58,224 nt of DNA from positions 1 to 58,224 of the IMG/VR virus record IMGVR_UViG_3300036761_003285. One strand, written 5' to 3'. The position numbers and the translations under genes are program-made. This document shows positions 34,892 to 43,987 of the stretch, in pieces. Below the pieces are notes generated by a model that made no database searches, had not been told where the DNA came from, and saw only the letters and a list, made by a program, of their open reading frames with translations. The DNA is from a virus. Position 1 is the first letter of the stretch, and each line of letters opens with the position of its first letter.

Positions 34892-35845
34892 ATGGAGAAC
34901 GAGAATAAAGAGCGCCTTGAGCGCGTCCTGAAGGAGCTGGGCATTCCTTGGCAGGTGAAGGCGAAGAACTCCTTGAACATCAACTGTCCATACTGTTCGA
35001 GTGATGAGGGGTTTCATTTGGGAATCTACCTTGACAACTTCACTTTTAGTTGCTGGAAGTGTAAAGTTGGGGGTTCGTTATTTGATGTGTTGAATGAGAT
35101 TACTCACATTCGTTACTCAGAGTTTGAGACACTTTTCACCAAGCCAAGAGATCAAGGTGACCTAACTGCAGAACAGGCAATTTTGGCAATGATGAAGCAG
35201 GCTGTCGATAAAGAGAAGAGAGCTGAGAGCGGAGTGCAATGGCCTCCGCCGTGCGGAATGCCTCTAGGGAAGATGTGTAATGAAGCCCTTGTCCGTGATT
35301 TCATGACGAAGAGAAACCTTAACGTCAACTTCTGCTGTTGCCGAGGTGTTTACATCGGTGTTGCATCGAAGTGGACGGCTCGTTTCATCATTCCTGTGTC
35401 ACACGGAGGAAGGGTTGTGGCCTACCAAGGCAGAGATATGACAGGGAAGATCGAGCCACGGTACCGAACTGAAGGTGATGTCAGCAAGTACTTGTATGGT
35501 TTCGACGACATTGACTACACCAAACCAGTGGCAATCACAGAAGGGGTAATCAACGCTTGGACTATTGAGGAGAACGCCGTCGCAGCCTTCACGCAGAGCC
35601 TTTCTTCTGATCAGCTTGCACTGATGTGGAGTATGAGAGAAGTACCGATGTGGATCCTGTGCTGGGATATCGGACAGGATGGTTCCGATGCATTCTGGAC
35701 TGCTCGAAAGATGGGCCAAGAGCTTGTGAGTATGTTTGGCCAAGGCAAGGTTGGATACATCGAGTTTCCTCCCGGAAAGGATTGCAACGACATGGGACGA
35801 GACTGGATGCGAGCTGAGCTTGAACACCCAAAACTCTTTGAATGA
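34892..35845 (+). CDS. DnaG-type DNA primase
   Basis: 317 residues, start adjacent to the previous stop. Zinc-binding CPYC (C32, C35) and CWKC (C54, C57) at the N-terminus, then a TOPRIM catalytic core with AITEGVINAWT (E217) and CWDIGQDGSD (D259, D263). It makes RNA primers for the lagging strand. Shorter than bacterial DnaG because the helicase-interacting domain is missing; the helicase is a separate gene at 38503. Overlaps the next gene by four bases. Confidence 0.88.
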   Translation: MENENKERLERVLKELGIPWQVKAKNSLNINCPYCSSDEGFHLGIYLDNFTFSCWKCKVGGSLFDVLNEITHIRYSEFETLFTKPRDQGDLTAEQAILAMMKQAVDKEKRAESGVQWPPPCGMPLGKMCNEALVRDFMTKRNLNVNFCCCRGVYIGVASKWTARFIIPVSHGGRVVAYQGRDMTGKIEPRYRTEGDVSKYLYGFDDIDYTKPVAITEGVINAWTIEENAVAAFTQSLSSDQLALMWSMREVPMWILCWDIGQDGSDAFWTARKMGQELVSMFGQGKVGYIEFPPGKDCNDMGRDWMRAELEHPKLFE

Positions 35846-36378
35846 ACCCTCAAGATGAAAGCTCATTATTTGATACTTTGACTGAGGCGGAGGTAACATC
35901 GATTGCCAAGATTATCGTTTCACTTGCGGCAAAGTTTGCGCAGAAATTTCCTTTCTTGGTGGCCGATGATCTGATACAGGATGGATGGAAGGAAATCATC
36001 CGATATCAAACTTACTTTGACCCAGCCAAGGGCAAGCTCACTTCCTGGGTATACATGGTCGTCCAGGACATCTTCACAAGCATCGCGCAGAAGGAGTACA
36101 ACAAGACACAGAAGTGGGAGGACATCGAAGGTCACGTCTTCAAAGATACGACGGTTAGTGATCCTTGCCACCAAGTAGCACTTTTGGATATGATTGTGAC
36201 TCTTCAGAAAACACTCTCGCCTGTCTGCTTCAAGTACTTGTTGGAATTGGAGAAGAATCCTCAGATCTGCCTCAATACACTGTCGCAGATACTTGGGTTG
36301 TCCGAGAGGGATCTGAGCTATCTGCGAGATGAATTGAGATCAACAACAGAGCACATCATGGGCAGAGCATATGAATGA
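35842..36378 (+). CDS. Second sigma factor-like protein
   Basis: 178 residues. VADDLIQDGWKEIIRYQTYF then DPAKGKLTSWVYMVVQDIF (residues about 41-80) resemble sigma region 2.1-2.4; LSPVCFKYLLELE then NTLSQILGLSERDLSYLRDE (about 126-165) resemble a region 4 helix-turn-helix. It is distinct in sequence from the sigma-like protein at 22862. Probably a late-transcription or class-switching factor; an anti-sigma or other DNA-binding function is not excluded. Confidence 0.65.
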   Translation: MNPQDESSLFDTLTEAEVTSIAKIIVSLAAKFAQKFPFLVADDLIQDGWKEIIRYQTYFDPAKGKLTSWVYMVVQDIFTSIAQKEYNKTQKWEDIEGHVFKDTTVSDPCHQVALLDMIVTLQKTLSPVCFKYLLELEKNPQICLNTLSQILGLSERDLSYLRDELRSTTEHIMGRAYE

Positions 36379-36694
36379 ACAACTTCAGCACTGCTTCGGG
36401 AAGTTGTATGATCATCGCGCCAAAGAGTGTCAGGTCTGCTGTTGCTCTCCTGAGTGCTGGAAAGAAACGGTGCCTTTACAAGGCCGCCCTGTAATCAAAA
36501 GTGGGTATGCTCTGGCGATTGCAAACATCATCTCGACGAAACGAAGAGCTACAGTGGAAGAGATCAAAGAGGAGTTGGTCAAGCGATTTGGGAAAGATGA
36601 ACGAAACATCTACTACTACCTGAGCATGCTCAAGAAAGAAGGATTGATTGATGTTCAGATTCGGGGTAGACAACGCTACTACACGGTGAGGTGA
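36371..36694 (+). CDS. Winged-helix protein with Cys cluster
   Basis: 107 residues. The N-terminal part carries CFGKLYDHRAKECQVCCC then ECW, enough cysteines for a metal site. The C-terminal part (ATVEEIKEELVKRFG...NIYYYLSMLKKEGLIDVQIRG) is a winged helix-turn-helix with an arginine-rich wing (RGRQRYYTVR). A DNA-binding regulator, target unknown. It follows the sigma-like gene (8-base overlap) and precedes queE. Confidence 0.65.
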   Translation: MNEQLQHCFGKLYDHRAKECQVCCCSPECWKETVPLQGRPVIKSGYALAIANIISTKRRATVEEIKEELVKRFGKDERNIYYYLSMLKKEGLIDVQIRGRQRYYTVR

Positions 36695-36697
36695 GAA

Positions 36698-37384
36698 ATG
36701 AAAGTGGTTGAGATTTTTCAAACTATCCAAGGTGAAGGGCTCTTTTCTGGGGCTGTGACAGTTTTTGTGCGATTCGCGGGCTGCTCTCTCAGATGCCCTG
36801 AGTGCGATACCAAGTATGCCTGGGAAAACAAAGATATTCAGGAGGTTGGGGCCCCATTCGTTGTTGACAAGATCATCGATATCTCAGCTCGTCCTCGCCA
36901 CATCTGTATTACCGGCGGAGAGCCCCTCGAGCAACCCAAGAGTGACCTGTTCAACCTCCTTCAGATCTTCCATGGATGGGTCGGTAATAGGGGTCTTCAA
37001 TCAGTTGTAATTGAGACCAACGGTGCCCAAGATGTCAGCTGGGTGTTTGGCAAGCCATTCAGACCAATCACTCATTTGTCTGTTGACTACAAACTGCCCA
37101 GTTGCGGCAGAGAGGGAAGTATGCTGTTCAACAACTTCACCAAGTTGGGTAGTACGGATGTCATCAAGTTCGTCTGTGCAAACGTTGATGACGTCAACTA
37201 TGCCGGGATGGTACTGCAGAAACTCGCGGGCAACGTCGAAGCCTGTCCGGTGATTCTCTTTCACGCCCTTGGCGGGCAACCTGCAAATTGGCTTCCTCGA
37301 ATCATCTTGGGGTGGGAAGGCCTCCTCGAGCGATTTGACGTCCGGGTCGGTGTTCAGTTACACAAGTTGTATAAGGTGAGGTAA
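36698..37384 (+). CDS. queE: 7-carboxy-7-deazaguanine synthase QueE
   Basis: 228 residues. IFQTIQGEGLFSGAVTVFVR at the N-terminus is the QueE hallmark; radical SAM CSLRCPEC (C29, C33, C36) binds the 4Fe-4S cluster; ITGGEPLEQ (residues about 71-79) binds SAM. It converts 6-carboxytetrahydropterin to 7-carboxy-7-deazaguanine, the step before QueC. It lies 11 kb from queC/folE/queF/dpdA within the replication genes. The step before it (QueD) is not encoded in the window. Confidence 0.93.
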   Translation: MKVVEIFQTIQGEGLFSGAVTVFVRFAGCSLRCPECDTKYAWENKDIQEVGAPFVVDKIIDISARPRHICITGGEPLEQPKSDLFNLLQIFHGWVGNRGLQSVVIETNGAQDVSWVFGKPFRPITHLSVDYKLPSCGREGSMLFNNFTKLGSTDVIKFVCANVDDVNYAGMVLQKLAGNVEACPVILFHALGGQPANWLPRIILGWEGLLERFDVRVGVQLHKLYKVR

Positions 37385-37386
37385 TC

Positions 37387-37722
37387 ATGCCTGACGAGCA
37401 AATTCTGCTTCGGATGTTTTTCGAGAACGGACGAATCGAGACTCGCCCCCTTGCGTGGGTGCGAATAGTCAGCTGTCAAGAGGATTTTGACTTTGTTGAG
37501 GAGGAGGAAAAAGCAATAGTGGAAGGGGGAGGAGAGGTCTACATTGTTCTTGTGGAAAAGCTGATTTCGATACAGGTGTTCAAGGGGCATTTCACTAATG
37601 CAAGAGTTGAGCGAGAAGGTAATCGTCCAGGCAGTTATTCAGAGCGGCGACCTTACCCTTCACGGTCGTCTCGTTACTATCGAGATGACCAAAGAGGCCG
37701 TGATCAGGATGAACGAAGGTGA
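37387..37722 (+). CDS. Hypothetical protein, Arg-rich tail
   Basis: 111 residues from ATG 37387. The first 65 residues look like a small beta-barrel (LLRMFFENGRIETRPLAWVR; VYIVLVEKLISIQVFKGHF). The last 40 are Arg, Ser and Tyr rich (SERRPYPSRSSRYYRDDQRG) and overlap the next gene in another frame, so they may be a disordered RNA-binding type tail or a product of the overlap. See the separate finding. Confidence 0.55.
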   Translation: MPDEQILLRMFFENGRIETRPLAWVRIVSCQEDFDFVEEEEKAIVEGGGEVYIVLVEKLISIQVFKGHFTNARVEREGNRPGSYSERRPYPSRSSRYYRDDQRGRDQDERR

Positions 37723-38503
37723 GCGGTGGTCGGGGCAGTCAGCACTTCAACTCACTAGGCCAAGATCAATCCCAGTCACGAATAGACAGGTTGCCATTCA
37801 GAATCAGATAGGAAACGATAAGAAGTTTCATCACAAGAACTCCCTCCGAGCGACTGTCAACGAGAGGCTAGTAATCCAGGCCTGGAACCTGAGTCCTTAC
37901 ATTCAATCACAAGAGCGACGGCGCAAAGATCCTCGAAATCATCCTGTTCTCTTCAAGCAGATTTCAGCAGTCCTGCCGATTATCAGAAAGGCACTAAGAG
38001 ATATTGGTTTGGAGAAGATTGATGAGCAGATAGTAAAGTACTTCGAGTACTGTGGGTCAGGCCGCCATATCCAAGATGGCCGAAGTTATGGGTTCAAGAG
38101 TCTGGGGGGTTTCTTGGAGAAGCTCCTTACCGTCACGAAGGAAAAGTCGGTAGCTTGGTGGGACGAAGGAGAGGCAGAGAGTGGAGTACAAGACGATCCC
38201 TTGACTAAACGAATTGCAGAGTCGTTTGAGATGACCTTTGCAGAAAACTCAGGGTTAGTTGCTCAGCTTGATGAAAAAGGTTGGCAGCACTTCAGCAGGT
38301 CAGCAGTAAAGATACGTCGCTTCATCGACAGGCAGAAGAGGCGAGGAGTAGCTTTTACTGAAGGCGAAATGATTGCACATCTTCTTGAGTGTATCGACGA
38401 GACATTTGCCATGAAGGGTGAGTCGGTGTATCCCGCACATGTCAGCTCCGATGCGGTCTGGGCCCTGCTATCTCAATTGCTGTCTGAGAAAGGCATAGTC
38501 TGA
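37598..38503 (+). CDS. Hypothetical replication-region protein
   Basis: 301 residues if ATG 37598 is used, overlapping the previous gene by 125 bases; ATG 37685 or ATG 37709 would reduce this. The N-terminal segment (VIVQAVIQSGDLTLHGRLVT) is well-formed beta sequence, which favours the long start. The remainder is helical and basic (SAVKIRRFIDRQKRRG), with no motif I can name. Located just before the DnaB-like helicase gene, where helicase loaders are often found. That role is inference. Confidence 0.6.
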   Translation: MQELSEKVIVQAVIQSGDLTLHGRLVTIEMTKEAVIRMNEGERWSGQSALQLTRPRSIPVTNRQVAIQNQIGNDKKFHHKNSLRATVNERLVIQAWNLSPYIQSQERRRKDPRNHPVLFKQISAVLPIIRKALRDIGLEKIDEQIVKYFEYCGSGRHIQDGRSYGFKSLGGFLEKLLTVTKEKSVAWWDEGEAESGVQDDPLTKRIAESFEMTFAENSGLVAQLDEKGWQHFSRSAVKIRRFIDRQKRRGVAFTEGEMIAHLLECIDETFAMKGESVYPAHVSSDAVWALLSQLLSEKGIV

Positions 38504-39945
38504 TGGTAGAGAAGAAAGAACTCACTGTCCACATCCAGGATAGTATTGCCTTTCTGGCTATTACCTCTACTGAGTTTCTCAAAATCGTTCGCAACGCACT
38601 CCGTGTTGATCTTCTTCCATCCGATCCGATCTATTACACGTTGAAGACGTGTTACAACTACTTCGATCTCACCAGAGAAGCCCCAGGAGATCACTTCTGT
38701 GATGCCTTGGATCAGAGTTTGATTGGTATAGAGGAGAAAAAGAAGGAGATCGTCTTTGGATTTGTTGATCGCATTTCGCAGATGCGACCTCCAAACACTG
38801 ATTATGTCGTATCTCGCCTGAATGAATATGTGAAGACCAGGGAGTTTGAGCACGCCGCTCTGGAGTTTGTGCGCCTTGTCGATCGAAAGCAGTTCAAGCA
38901 GGCAGAGTTGATCATGTACAATGCGCTTCGTGCTGGAGTAGAGAGAGAAAACATTGGACTTGATTACTTCAAAGATCTCAACTTCGAAAGTCGTCGGCTA
39001 CACAAACAGGCCATAATGAGGTTGGGGCTGAAGCATTTTGACATCTACCGGCAGTTTCATCGCAAAGAGCTTGTCTGTGTTCTAGGTGGAATGAAAGGCA
39101 AGAAATCTTGGGCCGGGCATCATTTCGGTGTGCAAGCACTGATGCACGGCCTGAATGTGCTCCATATCAGCCATGAGAATTCTGAGGAGGAATGCGAGGA
39201 GAGGTATGACCGGATGGCGGGGGCGATCGCCAACGACAAGTTTGAGTTTGACCCTGTTACCATTCGATTCTATGACGAAGAGCATCAGACTCTGGCGTCG
39301 GAGAAGCGAATGCGACCTTGTATCAAGGACTCGGCTGCTCGGACGGAGGCTCGCCGTCTACTGCAGAAGTTTGGCGGTCGATTGATCATCAAGAAGTATC
39401 CGATGTACTTTGCGGACATGCGAGAGGTTGAGCGCCACATGGACTATCTAGAGACGTTCGAAGGCTTCGTTCCTGATCTGTTGATCAACGACTATCCGGA
39501 TGTTCAGAAGCCCCTGGATGGCAAAAAAGTTACCAGAGATCAGGTGAACGAGACCTATATGTACAACAAGCGATTGGTAGACGAGCGAAACATGCTTGGG
39601 CTGGTTTTTTCGCAAGCTACAAGAGCAGCGATCAGGGCCAAGCGATTGACCCGGAAAGACTTTGCCGAGGACATCCGTAAACTTGCCAACGTCGACACTG
39701 CAATCGGTGTTTGCCAGACAGATGCTCAGGCAAAGATGGATATCGCTACACTGTTCGTGATTGCTGCTCGTGTTGGTGTAGAGGATGTGGGGTGCGGAAT
39801 AGTGATGAATCTAGATATTGGCCAGTTCGCTTCTGATAGCTTTCCAGTGAAGTTTGGGGTTGAGGTGGCAGACGAGGACAAAGAGAAGGACAAGAAGAGT
39901 GGAGCTGATAAGTCAGAGCGACGCAAAGAGACTGACAAGGGATGA
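38503..39945 (+). CDS. Replicative DNA helicase (DnaB-like)
   Basis: 480 residues. RecA-fold ATPase domain in the C-terminal half: VLGGMKGKKSW (193-203) as a variant Walker A, LHISHENSEEE (220-230) equivalent to the S-x-E motif of DnaB, and DLLINDYPD as Walker B. The N-terminal 170 residues are helical, as in DnaB. The 3' end is Lys/Glu rich and overlaps the next gene. It unwinds the fork ahead of the polymerase. The Walker A lacks the usual final T/S-G-K-T form but keeps K-K-S. Confidence 0.82.
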   Translation: MVEKKELTVHIQDSIAFLAITSTEFLKIVRNALRVDLLPSDPIYYTLKTCYNYFDLTREAPGDHFCDALDQSLIGIEEKKKEIVFGFVDRISQMRPPNTDYVVSRLNEYVKTREFEHAALEFVRLVDRKQFKQAELIMYNALRAGVERENIGLDYFKDLNFESRRLHKQAIMRLGLKHFDIYRQFHRKELVCVLGGMKGKKSWAGHHFGVQALMHGLNVLHISHENSEEECEERYDRMAGAIANDKFEFDPVTIRFYDEEHQTLASEKRMRPCIKDSAARTEARRLLQKFGGRLIIKKYPMYFADMREVERHMDYLETFEGFVPDLLINDYPDVQKPLDGKKVTRDQVNETYMYNKRLVDERNMLGLVFSQATRAAIRAKRLTRKDFAEDIRKLANVDTAIGVCQTDAQAKMDIATLFVIAARVGVEDVGCGIVMNLDIGQFASDSFPVKFGVEVADEDKEKDKKSGADKSERRKETDKG

Positions 39946-41422
39946 TTTTCGGTTCATCTTTGAAGGGACAAAGCTCAAAACCGAGCCGATGGTCCATCAG
40001 TACGCGTCAATGCTCTGGAGTCTGTATCGAGACCGGGTAATCTTCTTCCACGCGATAGGTACAGGGAAAACACTTGCTGCTCTTTACACCAATCTGCTGT
40101 GGAAGGTGAAGCGGACCTTGGTTGTCTGTCCCTGCTCGGTAGTGAAGACTTGGATTGATGAGATTGAAAAGCACACCGATCTCGGACATACGGTTCTCAC
40201 CGGACCAGCAGAAGAGCGCAGGGCGATGACGGAAGAGTCGAAGTCACCGATTCACATTATCAACTATGAGGGACTCAAGCTGGTGTATGGAAAGAGAGTT
40301 CCACGAAAGCCAGCACAGCACCAAGACCCAGATGAGCGGATGCCAACTAGATGGGTAGCAGACAAAGAGTTGATTGAACGATGCTCTTATGATTCGCTTG
40401 TCTTTGATGAGTGCCATCACCTTAAGAACTGGGATTCCATCCAGACCACCATTGCACACTTTCTTGCTCGCCAAGTACAGAAGATTATACTGCTTACAGG
40501 TACTCCAATGGCAAGGGATATTCGAGACTTCTGGGCGGAGCTGATGGTACTTGACAATGGGGCAACTCTGGGGCCGAATCTCTTTGAGTTTCTCCACACG
40601 TACATGAATCGCGTGCAGTTCAAAGTGAAGAACAGACACTTCTACGAGTGGTTCCCGAAGAAAGGGTCAATGGAGACTATCGTTGAGAAGGTAGCCCCGG
40701 TTGCAATCAGATATGACACCGAAGAGTGTGCTGATCTTCCAGAGGTGATCTACGAGCGGCGGTACATTGAAGTCACTGCTGAGCAACGAAAACTAATCAA
40801 TGTGGTCATGGCGGGGTTGAAGGAAGATCTGAAGCAGCTCAAACTGGATAGGTCGAAGCTCCTGAACAAAGCAGCAAAACTGGCCCAGATTGCATCAGGA
40901 TTCATGCTCCTTGACAATGATCAGGAGATGTTTCTGAAGTCGAATCCAAAGATGGATGAGCTGGTAGGTCTGCTACTCATCGAAATTCCTGGCAAGTGTA
41001 TTGTCTTTCACAACTTCGTTGCTGTGGGGCGGATGATAGAGCAAGCACTGAAAAAGCACAACCTCAAGTTCAGGTCGTTGCGAGGAGAGATCAAGAACAA
41101 GTTGGAGCAGATCGACGATTTTCAGAAAGACCCGTCGGTGAAAGTGCTGGTTGCCAATTCGCAATCAGGAGGAGAGGGTCTTAATCTACAAGTGGCAAAT
41201 GTTATCATCTATTTCGACCAGATCTGGAGTCCAATCGCTCGGTCACAGTGCGACGGCCGGGTGGTGCGAACAGGGCAGAAGCAGCACTGTCTGATCATTG
41301 ACCTATTGCAGAGCCTCTCTTCAAAGACGCAGAGCATCGACGAGCGGATACACAACAGCTGCAGAGATAAGCAGGACATCTGCGAGAACGTCCTGCAGTA
41401 TATCAGAGACTACGATGATTGA
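39899..41422 (+). CDS. SNF2-family DNA helicase/translocase
   Basis: 507 residues from GTG 39899, with AGAAGGA eight bases upstream; ATG 39989 is later. SF2 motifs: AIGTGKT (52-58), FDECHH (169-174), LLTGTPM (199-204), then SGGEGLNLQVANVIIYFD and CDGRVVRTGQ in the C-terminal lobe. The set fits SNF2-like ATPases found in phage replication clusters (compare T4 UvsW role). Likely branch migration or remodelling of replication intermediates. Overlaps the helicase gene by 47 bases. Confidence 0.9.
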   Translation: MELISQSDAKRLTRDDFRFIFEGTKLKTEPMVHQYASMLWSLYRDRVIFFHAIGTGKTLAALYTNLLWKVKRTLVVCPCSVVKTWIDEIEKHTDLGHTVLTGPAEERRAMTEESKSPIHIINYEGLKLVYGKRVPRKPAQHQDPDERMPTRWVADKELIERCSYDSLVFDECHHLKNWDSIQTTIAHFLARQVQKIILLTGTPMARDIRDFWAELMVLDNGATLGPNLFEFLHTYMNRVQFKVKNRHFYEWFPKKGSMETIVEKVAPVAIRYDTEECADLPEVIYERRYIEVTAEQRKLINVVMAGLKEDLKQLKLDRSKLLNKAAKLAQIASGFMLLDNDQEMFLKSNPKMDELVGLLLIEIPGKCIVFHNFVAVGRMIEQALKKHNLKFRSLRGEIKNKLEQIDDFQKDPSVKVLVANSQSGGEGLNLQVANVIIYFDQIWSPIARSQCDGRVVRTGQKQHCLIIDLLQSLSSKTQSIDERIHNSCRDKQDICENVLQYIRDYDD

Positions 41423-41450
41423 TTTGTAAGTTAGAAGAGGAGACAGAAAA

Positions 41451-41651
41451 ATGTATTGTACAAAGTGCCACTTTGGATCTGAGATCTGCAAGTTTCCGTC
41501 AATTGGAGAGGAAAAAAGGAGAAAGGACGGGTCGACGTTCACTGCTTATCTGTTCCGCTGTCCTCAGTGTGGCTGTCTTGACAAGAGCCACTTGCGTACG
41601 AAGCCCCACGGCGTCCAGACGAGGAAGAATGATCGCAAAACTGGAGATTGA
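41451..41651 (+). CDS. Small zinc-ribbon protein
   Basis: 66 residues, GAGGAG site before ATG 41451. MYCTKCHFG...YLFRCPQCGCLDK gives two C-x-x-C pairs 35 residues apart, a rubredoxin-like zinc ribbon; the tail is basic. Function unknown; it overlaps the Rad50-like gene by 23 bases, so translation is coupled. Confidence 0.7.
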   Translation: MYCTKCHFGSEICKFPSIGEEKRRKDGSTFTAYLFRCPQCGCLDKSHLRTKPHGVQTRKNDRKTGD

Positions 41652-42837
41652 GAACTTTCAGTCGCATGAAAGTTCTGCCTTGGACTTTTGCCCGGGTGTT
41701 AACGTAATCGTTGGCAGCAGTGACAGTGGCAAGAGTGCGATTCTTCGGGCAATCTACTGGGTACTTTACAACCGGCCCGCAACTACATCAATCATTCGCA
41801 ACGGGTCAGGGACAACGGGGAGCCGAGGAGCGTCGCGGCTTGGTACAGCCCGAGTAGACCTATCAGTGGTTCGAAAGGACGGCATTGCCGGCAAGGTGGG
41901 CAGAGTTCGCGGCCATGAGGCTAACCAGTACTTCGTCGACGCCAAGAAGTTTTCGGCAATCGGCAAGGATATTCCAGAAGAGGTACTGCATATTCTCAAT
42001 CTGGACAAGATCAACGTTCAGCGTCAGCTCGATCTGCCCTATCTTCTACTTGACCCATCAGGAGAAGTGGCCCTCACCTTCAACAAGTTCACTAATCTGG
42101 ATCAAATTGACAAGCTTATTCTCCTCATTGGAGTAGAGATGAGAGACGCCCAGGCGGGGAAGAAGTTTGCCGAGGAGACTCTCGCAAAGCTGTCGGAAGA
42201 GCTGAAGAAGTTTGAGTCTGTCGATAACTTGGAGGCTCTTGTTGGCGCCTTCGAAGAGGTTGACAAGGAGATTCAGGAGAAGACAGCGAAGGAATCTCGT
42301 TTGACCGAAGCTGCTGATACCATCGTCGAGGTGAAAGCTGAAAGAGACTCCAATCTCTCCAGACTTACCGACTGTAACATTCTGCTTTCGAAATTGCTGG
42401 CCAAGAGAGATGACCTGGTTGCAATGAAGGCGTCGATTGATGCGATAAGTAAATGTCGAGATGACTGTCTGACACTTGCCAGTAACATCCGAAGTACCCG
42501 GGGGAGAATAGACGAGATCAATAAGTACCTGCCTGGCAGGATAGAGCAGATGGATAGCCTCAAGAAGGCCGTTGTACACGGTCGCATGCTAGAAGAGGTA
42601 GAAGGATCGATCTCTCAAGTTTCTTTGAAGAGGTCGAGGGTATGCAACTTGCGTGACATTGTGGATAGTCTGTCCGGTCAGCTCGACGTGCTGGATGAAA
42701 ACACGATTGGTCACAGAGTTCTACTTGATGATGCTAGGAAAGAGCTCGCATCTGTAGATATTTGTATTCTGTGCGGGCAGAAGCTTGCAACAGATGAAGC
42801 CAAGGCGACAATGCTTGCGAACGTGAGGAAGGCATGA
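41629..42837 (+). CDS. Rad50/SbcC-like N-terminal half with zinc hook (split gene, part 1)
   Basis: 402 residues from ATG 41629 (GAGG site). ABC-type Walker A GSSDSGKS (29-36) after IENFQSHESSALDF, the standard start of Rad50/gp46 proteins. About 170-370 is coiled coil. CILCGQKL (C379, C382) is the zinc hook, after which only 20 residues remain. The signature, Walker B and descending coil are absent. They occur in the gene at 44168. The protein normally dimerises through the hook and works with the Mre11-like nuclease, encoded next (4-base overlap). Confidence 0.88.
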   Translation: MIAKLEIENFQSHESSALDFCPGVNVIVGSSDSGKSAILRAIYWVLYNRPATTSIIRNGSGTTGSRGASRLGTARVDLSVVRKDGIAGKVGRVRGHEANQYFVDAKKFSAIGKDIPEEVLHILNLDKINVQRQLDLPYLLLDPSGEVALTFNKFTNLDQIDKLILLIGVEMRDAQAGKKFAEETLAKLSEELKKFESVDNLEALVGAFEEVDKEIQEKTAKESRLTEAADTIVEVKAERDSNLSRLTDCNILLSKLLAKRDDLVAMKASIDAISKCRDDCLTLASNIRSTRGRIDEINKYLPGRIEQMDSLKKAVVHGRMLEEVEGSISQVSLKRSRVCNLRDIVDSLSGQLDVLDENTIGHRVLLDDARKELASVDICILCGQKLATDEAKATMLANVRKA

Positions 42838-43796
42838 AGTTACTGCTGATAAGTGATATCCATGCACGGTATCTGCCACCGATCAACAGAACCGAAAAGG
42901 ACTTCTTTGCTGAGGCAGTTATTAACAAGCTCTATCAGGTACTGGAGATCGCAAGGCAGCGGCAGTGTAGAGTGATTCTTCAAGCCGGAGACCTCTTTGA
43001 CAACCCGAACCCGAGTAAGTATGTGATCGCTTCACTCATGCGATTGTTCAAGTCTTTCGACATTCCAATCTTGACTGTGCTTGGGCAGCATGATATGGTG
43101 ATGCGAAACTTTGATGCTGTCAACAGGACCGGAACATACCTGTTAGAGGCTGGAGAAGCGGTGGCGATACTCGGACTCATGCAATGTCAACACAGGATCG
43201 TCTTGCTTGACGACATACTGGTTCACGGGCTGAACTTTGAGCAAGACTTTGATTTGCCAGTACCAGATACGAGTCGAAGGAACATCTTGATTGCTCATGC
43301 TTCAGTAGGGACGGACCCATTGTTTCCCGGCCATGTCATCCAATCACCAAGGGAGTTTATCAGGAAGAACCCGGGTTACGAGATGATACTTGTGGGTGAT
43401 TATCACTACACTTTCGAAGATGAGTGGAAGGGATGCAAGATATACAACACCGGATGCATGATTCGCAAGACGATCAAGCAGGAAGATCTGAACCACCGTC
43501 CTTGTGTGTTTGTCTACGATACAGAAACTCATTCAGCCGAGAAGGTCTTTCTGAAAATCAGCCCTGTTGAGGTTGCCTTCTCAATCAACAGAGCGGAGAA
43601 GAAAGACGATACGAAGCTGAAACGCTTCATTGAGATCCTATCCGAGCAGAAGCAGTTGTCGGTGTCGTTTGATGACAATCTTCGAGTCTATTATCAGAAC
43701 AACCAAGTGCCCGATGCGGTGAAGAAGCTGATTGCGGCGAAGATGTATCAGGTTGGCCTGATAGGGACAAGTGAGTTTAGAGAAGTGACAAAGTGA
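42834..43796 (+). CDS. Mre11/SbcD-like nuclease (gp47-like)
   Basis: 320 residues. Metallophosphoesterase motifs in order: SDIH (7-10), GDLFD (52-56), GQHD (84-87, instead of GNHD), AHAS (154-157) and GDYHY (188-192). It processes DNA ends with the Rad50-like ATPase. The gene lies between the two halves of that ATPase, with 4-base overlaps. The start ATG 42834 shares bases with the previous stop. Confidence 0.9.
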   Translation: MKLLLISDIHARYLPPINRTEKDFFAEAVINKLYQVLEIARQRQCRVILQAGDLFDNPNPSKYVIASLMRLFKSFDIPILTVLGQHDMVMRNFDAVNRTGTYLLEAGEAVAILGLMQCQHRIVLLDDILVHGLNFEQDFDLPVPDTSRRNILIAHASVGTDPLFPGHVIQSPREFIRKNPGYEMILVGDYHYTFEDEWKGCKIYNTGCMIRKTIKQEDLNHRPCVFVYDTETHSAEKVFLKISPVEVAFSINRAEKKDDTKLKRFIEILSEQKQLSVSFDDNLRVYYQNNQVPDAVKKLIAAKMYQVGLIGTSEFREVTK

Positions 43797-43987
43797 AACA
43801 GGCAGTCAAATGTGTACTTTTCTTTACTGCTGGCACGCTGATACTTCTAAGCACACCGCTTTTTGTGCTCATTGGGCTACTTCTAGTCCTAGGTATGTAC
43901 ATGGATGAAAGGATCGAATATGGACGTCAAAGAAATTCAGAAGCGGATCGACGATCTCCAGACTGTGATCAAGCAGGAGGAGAATAA
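43793..43987 (+). CDS. Small membrane protein within Mre11/Rad50 operon
   Basis: 64 residues, GTG 43793 overlapping the nuclease stop (GTGA). Residues about 5-35 are a hydrophobic hairpin (LFFTAGTLILLSTPLFVLIG, then LLLVLGMYM), followed by a charged tail. The last 68 bases overlap the coiled-coil gene in a different frame. Function unknown; a membrane anchor for the complex is speculation. Confidence 0.5.
   Translation: MKQAVKCVLFFTAGTLILLSTPLFVLIGLLLVLGMYMDERIEYGRQRNSEADRRSPDCDQAGGE

Noticed and set aside
43905-43919. ATG 43905 as start of the coiled-coil gene
   Set aside because: The second ATG at 43920 has the AAAGGA site at proper distance; the extra five residues add nothing recognisable.
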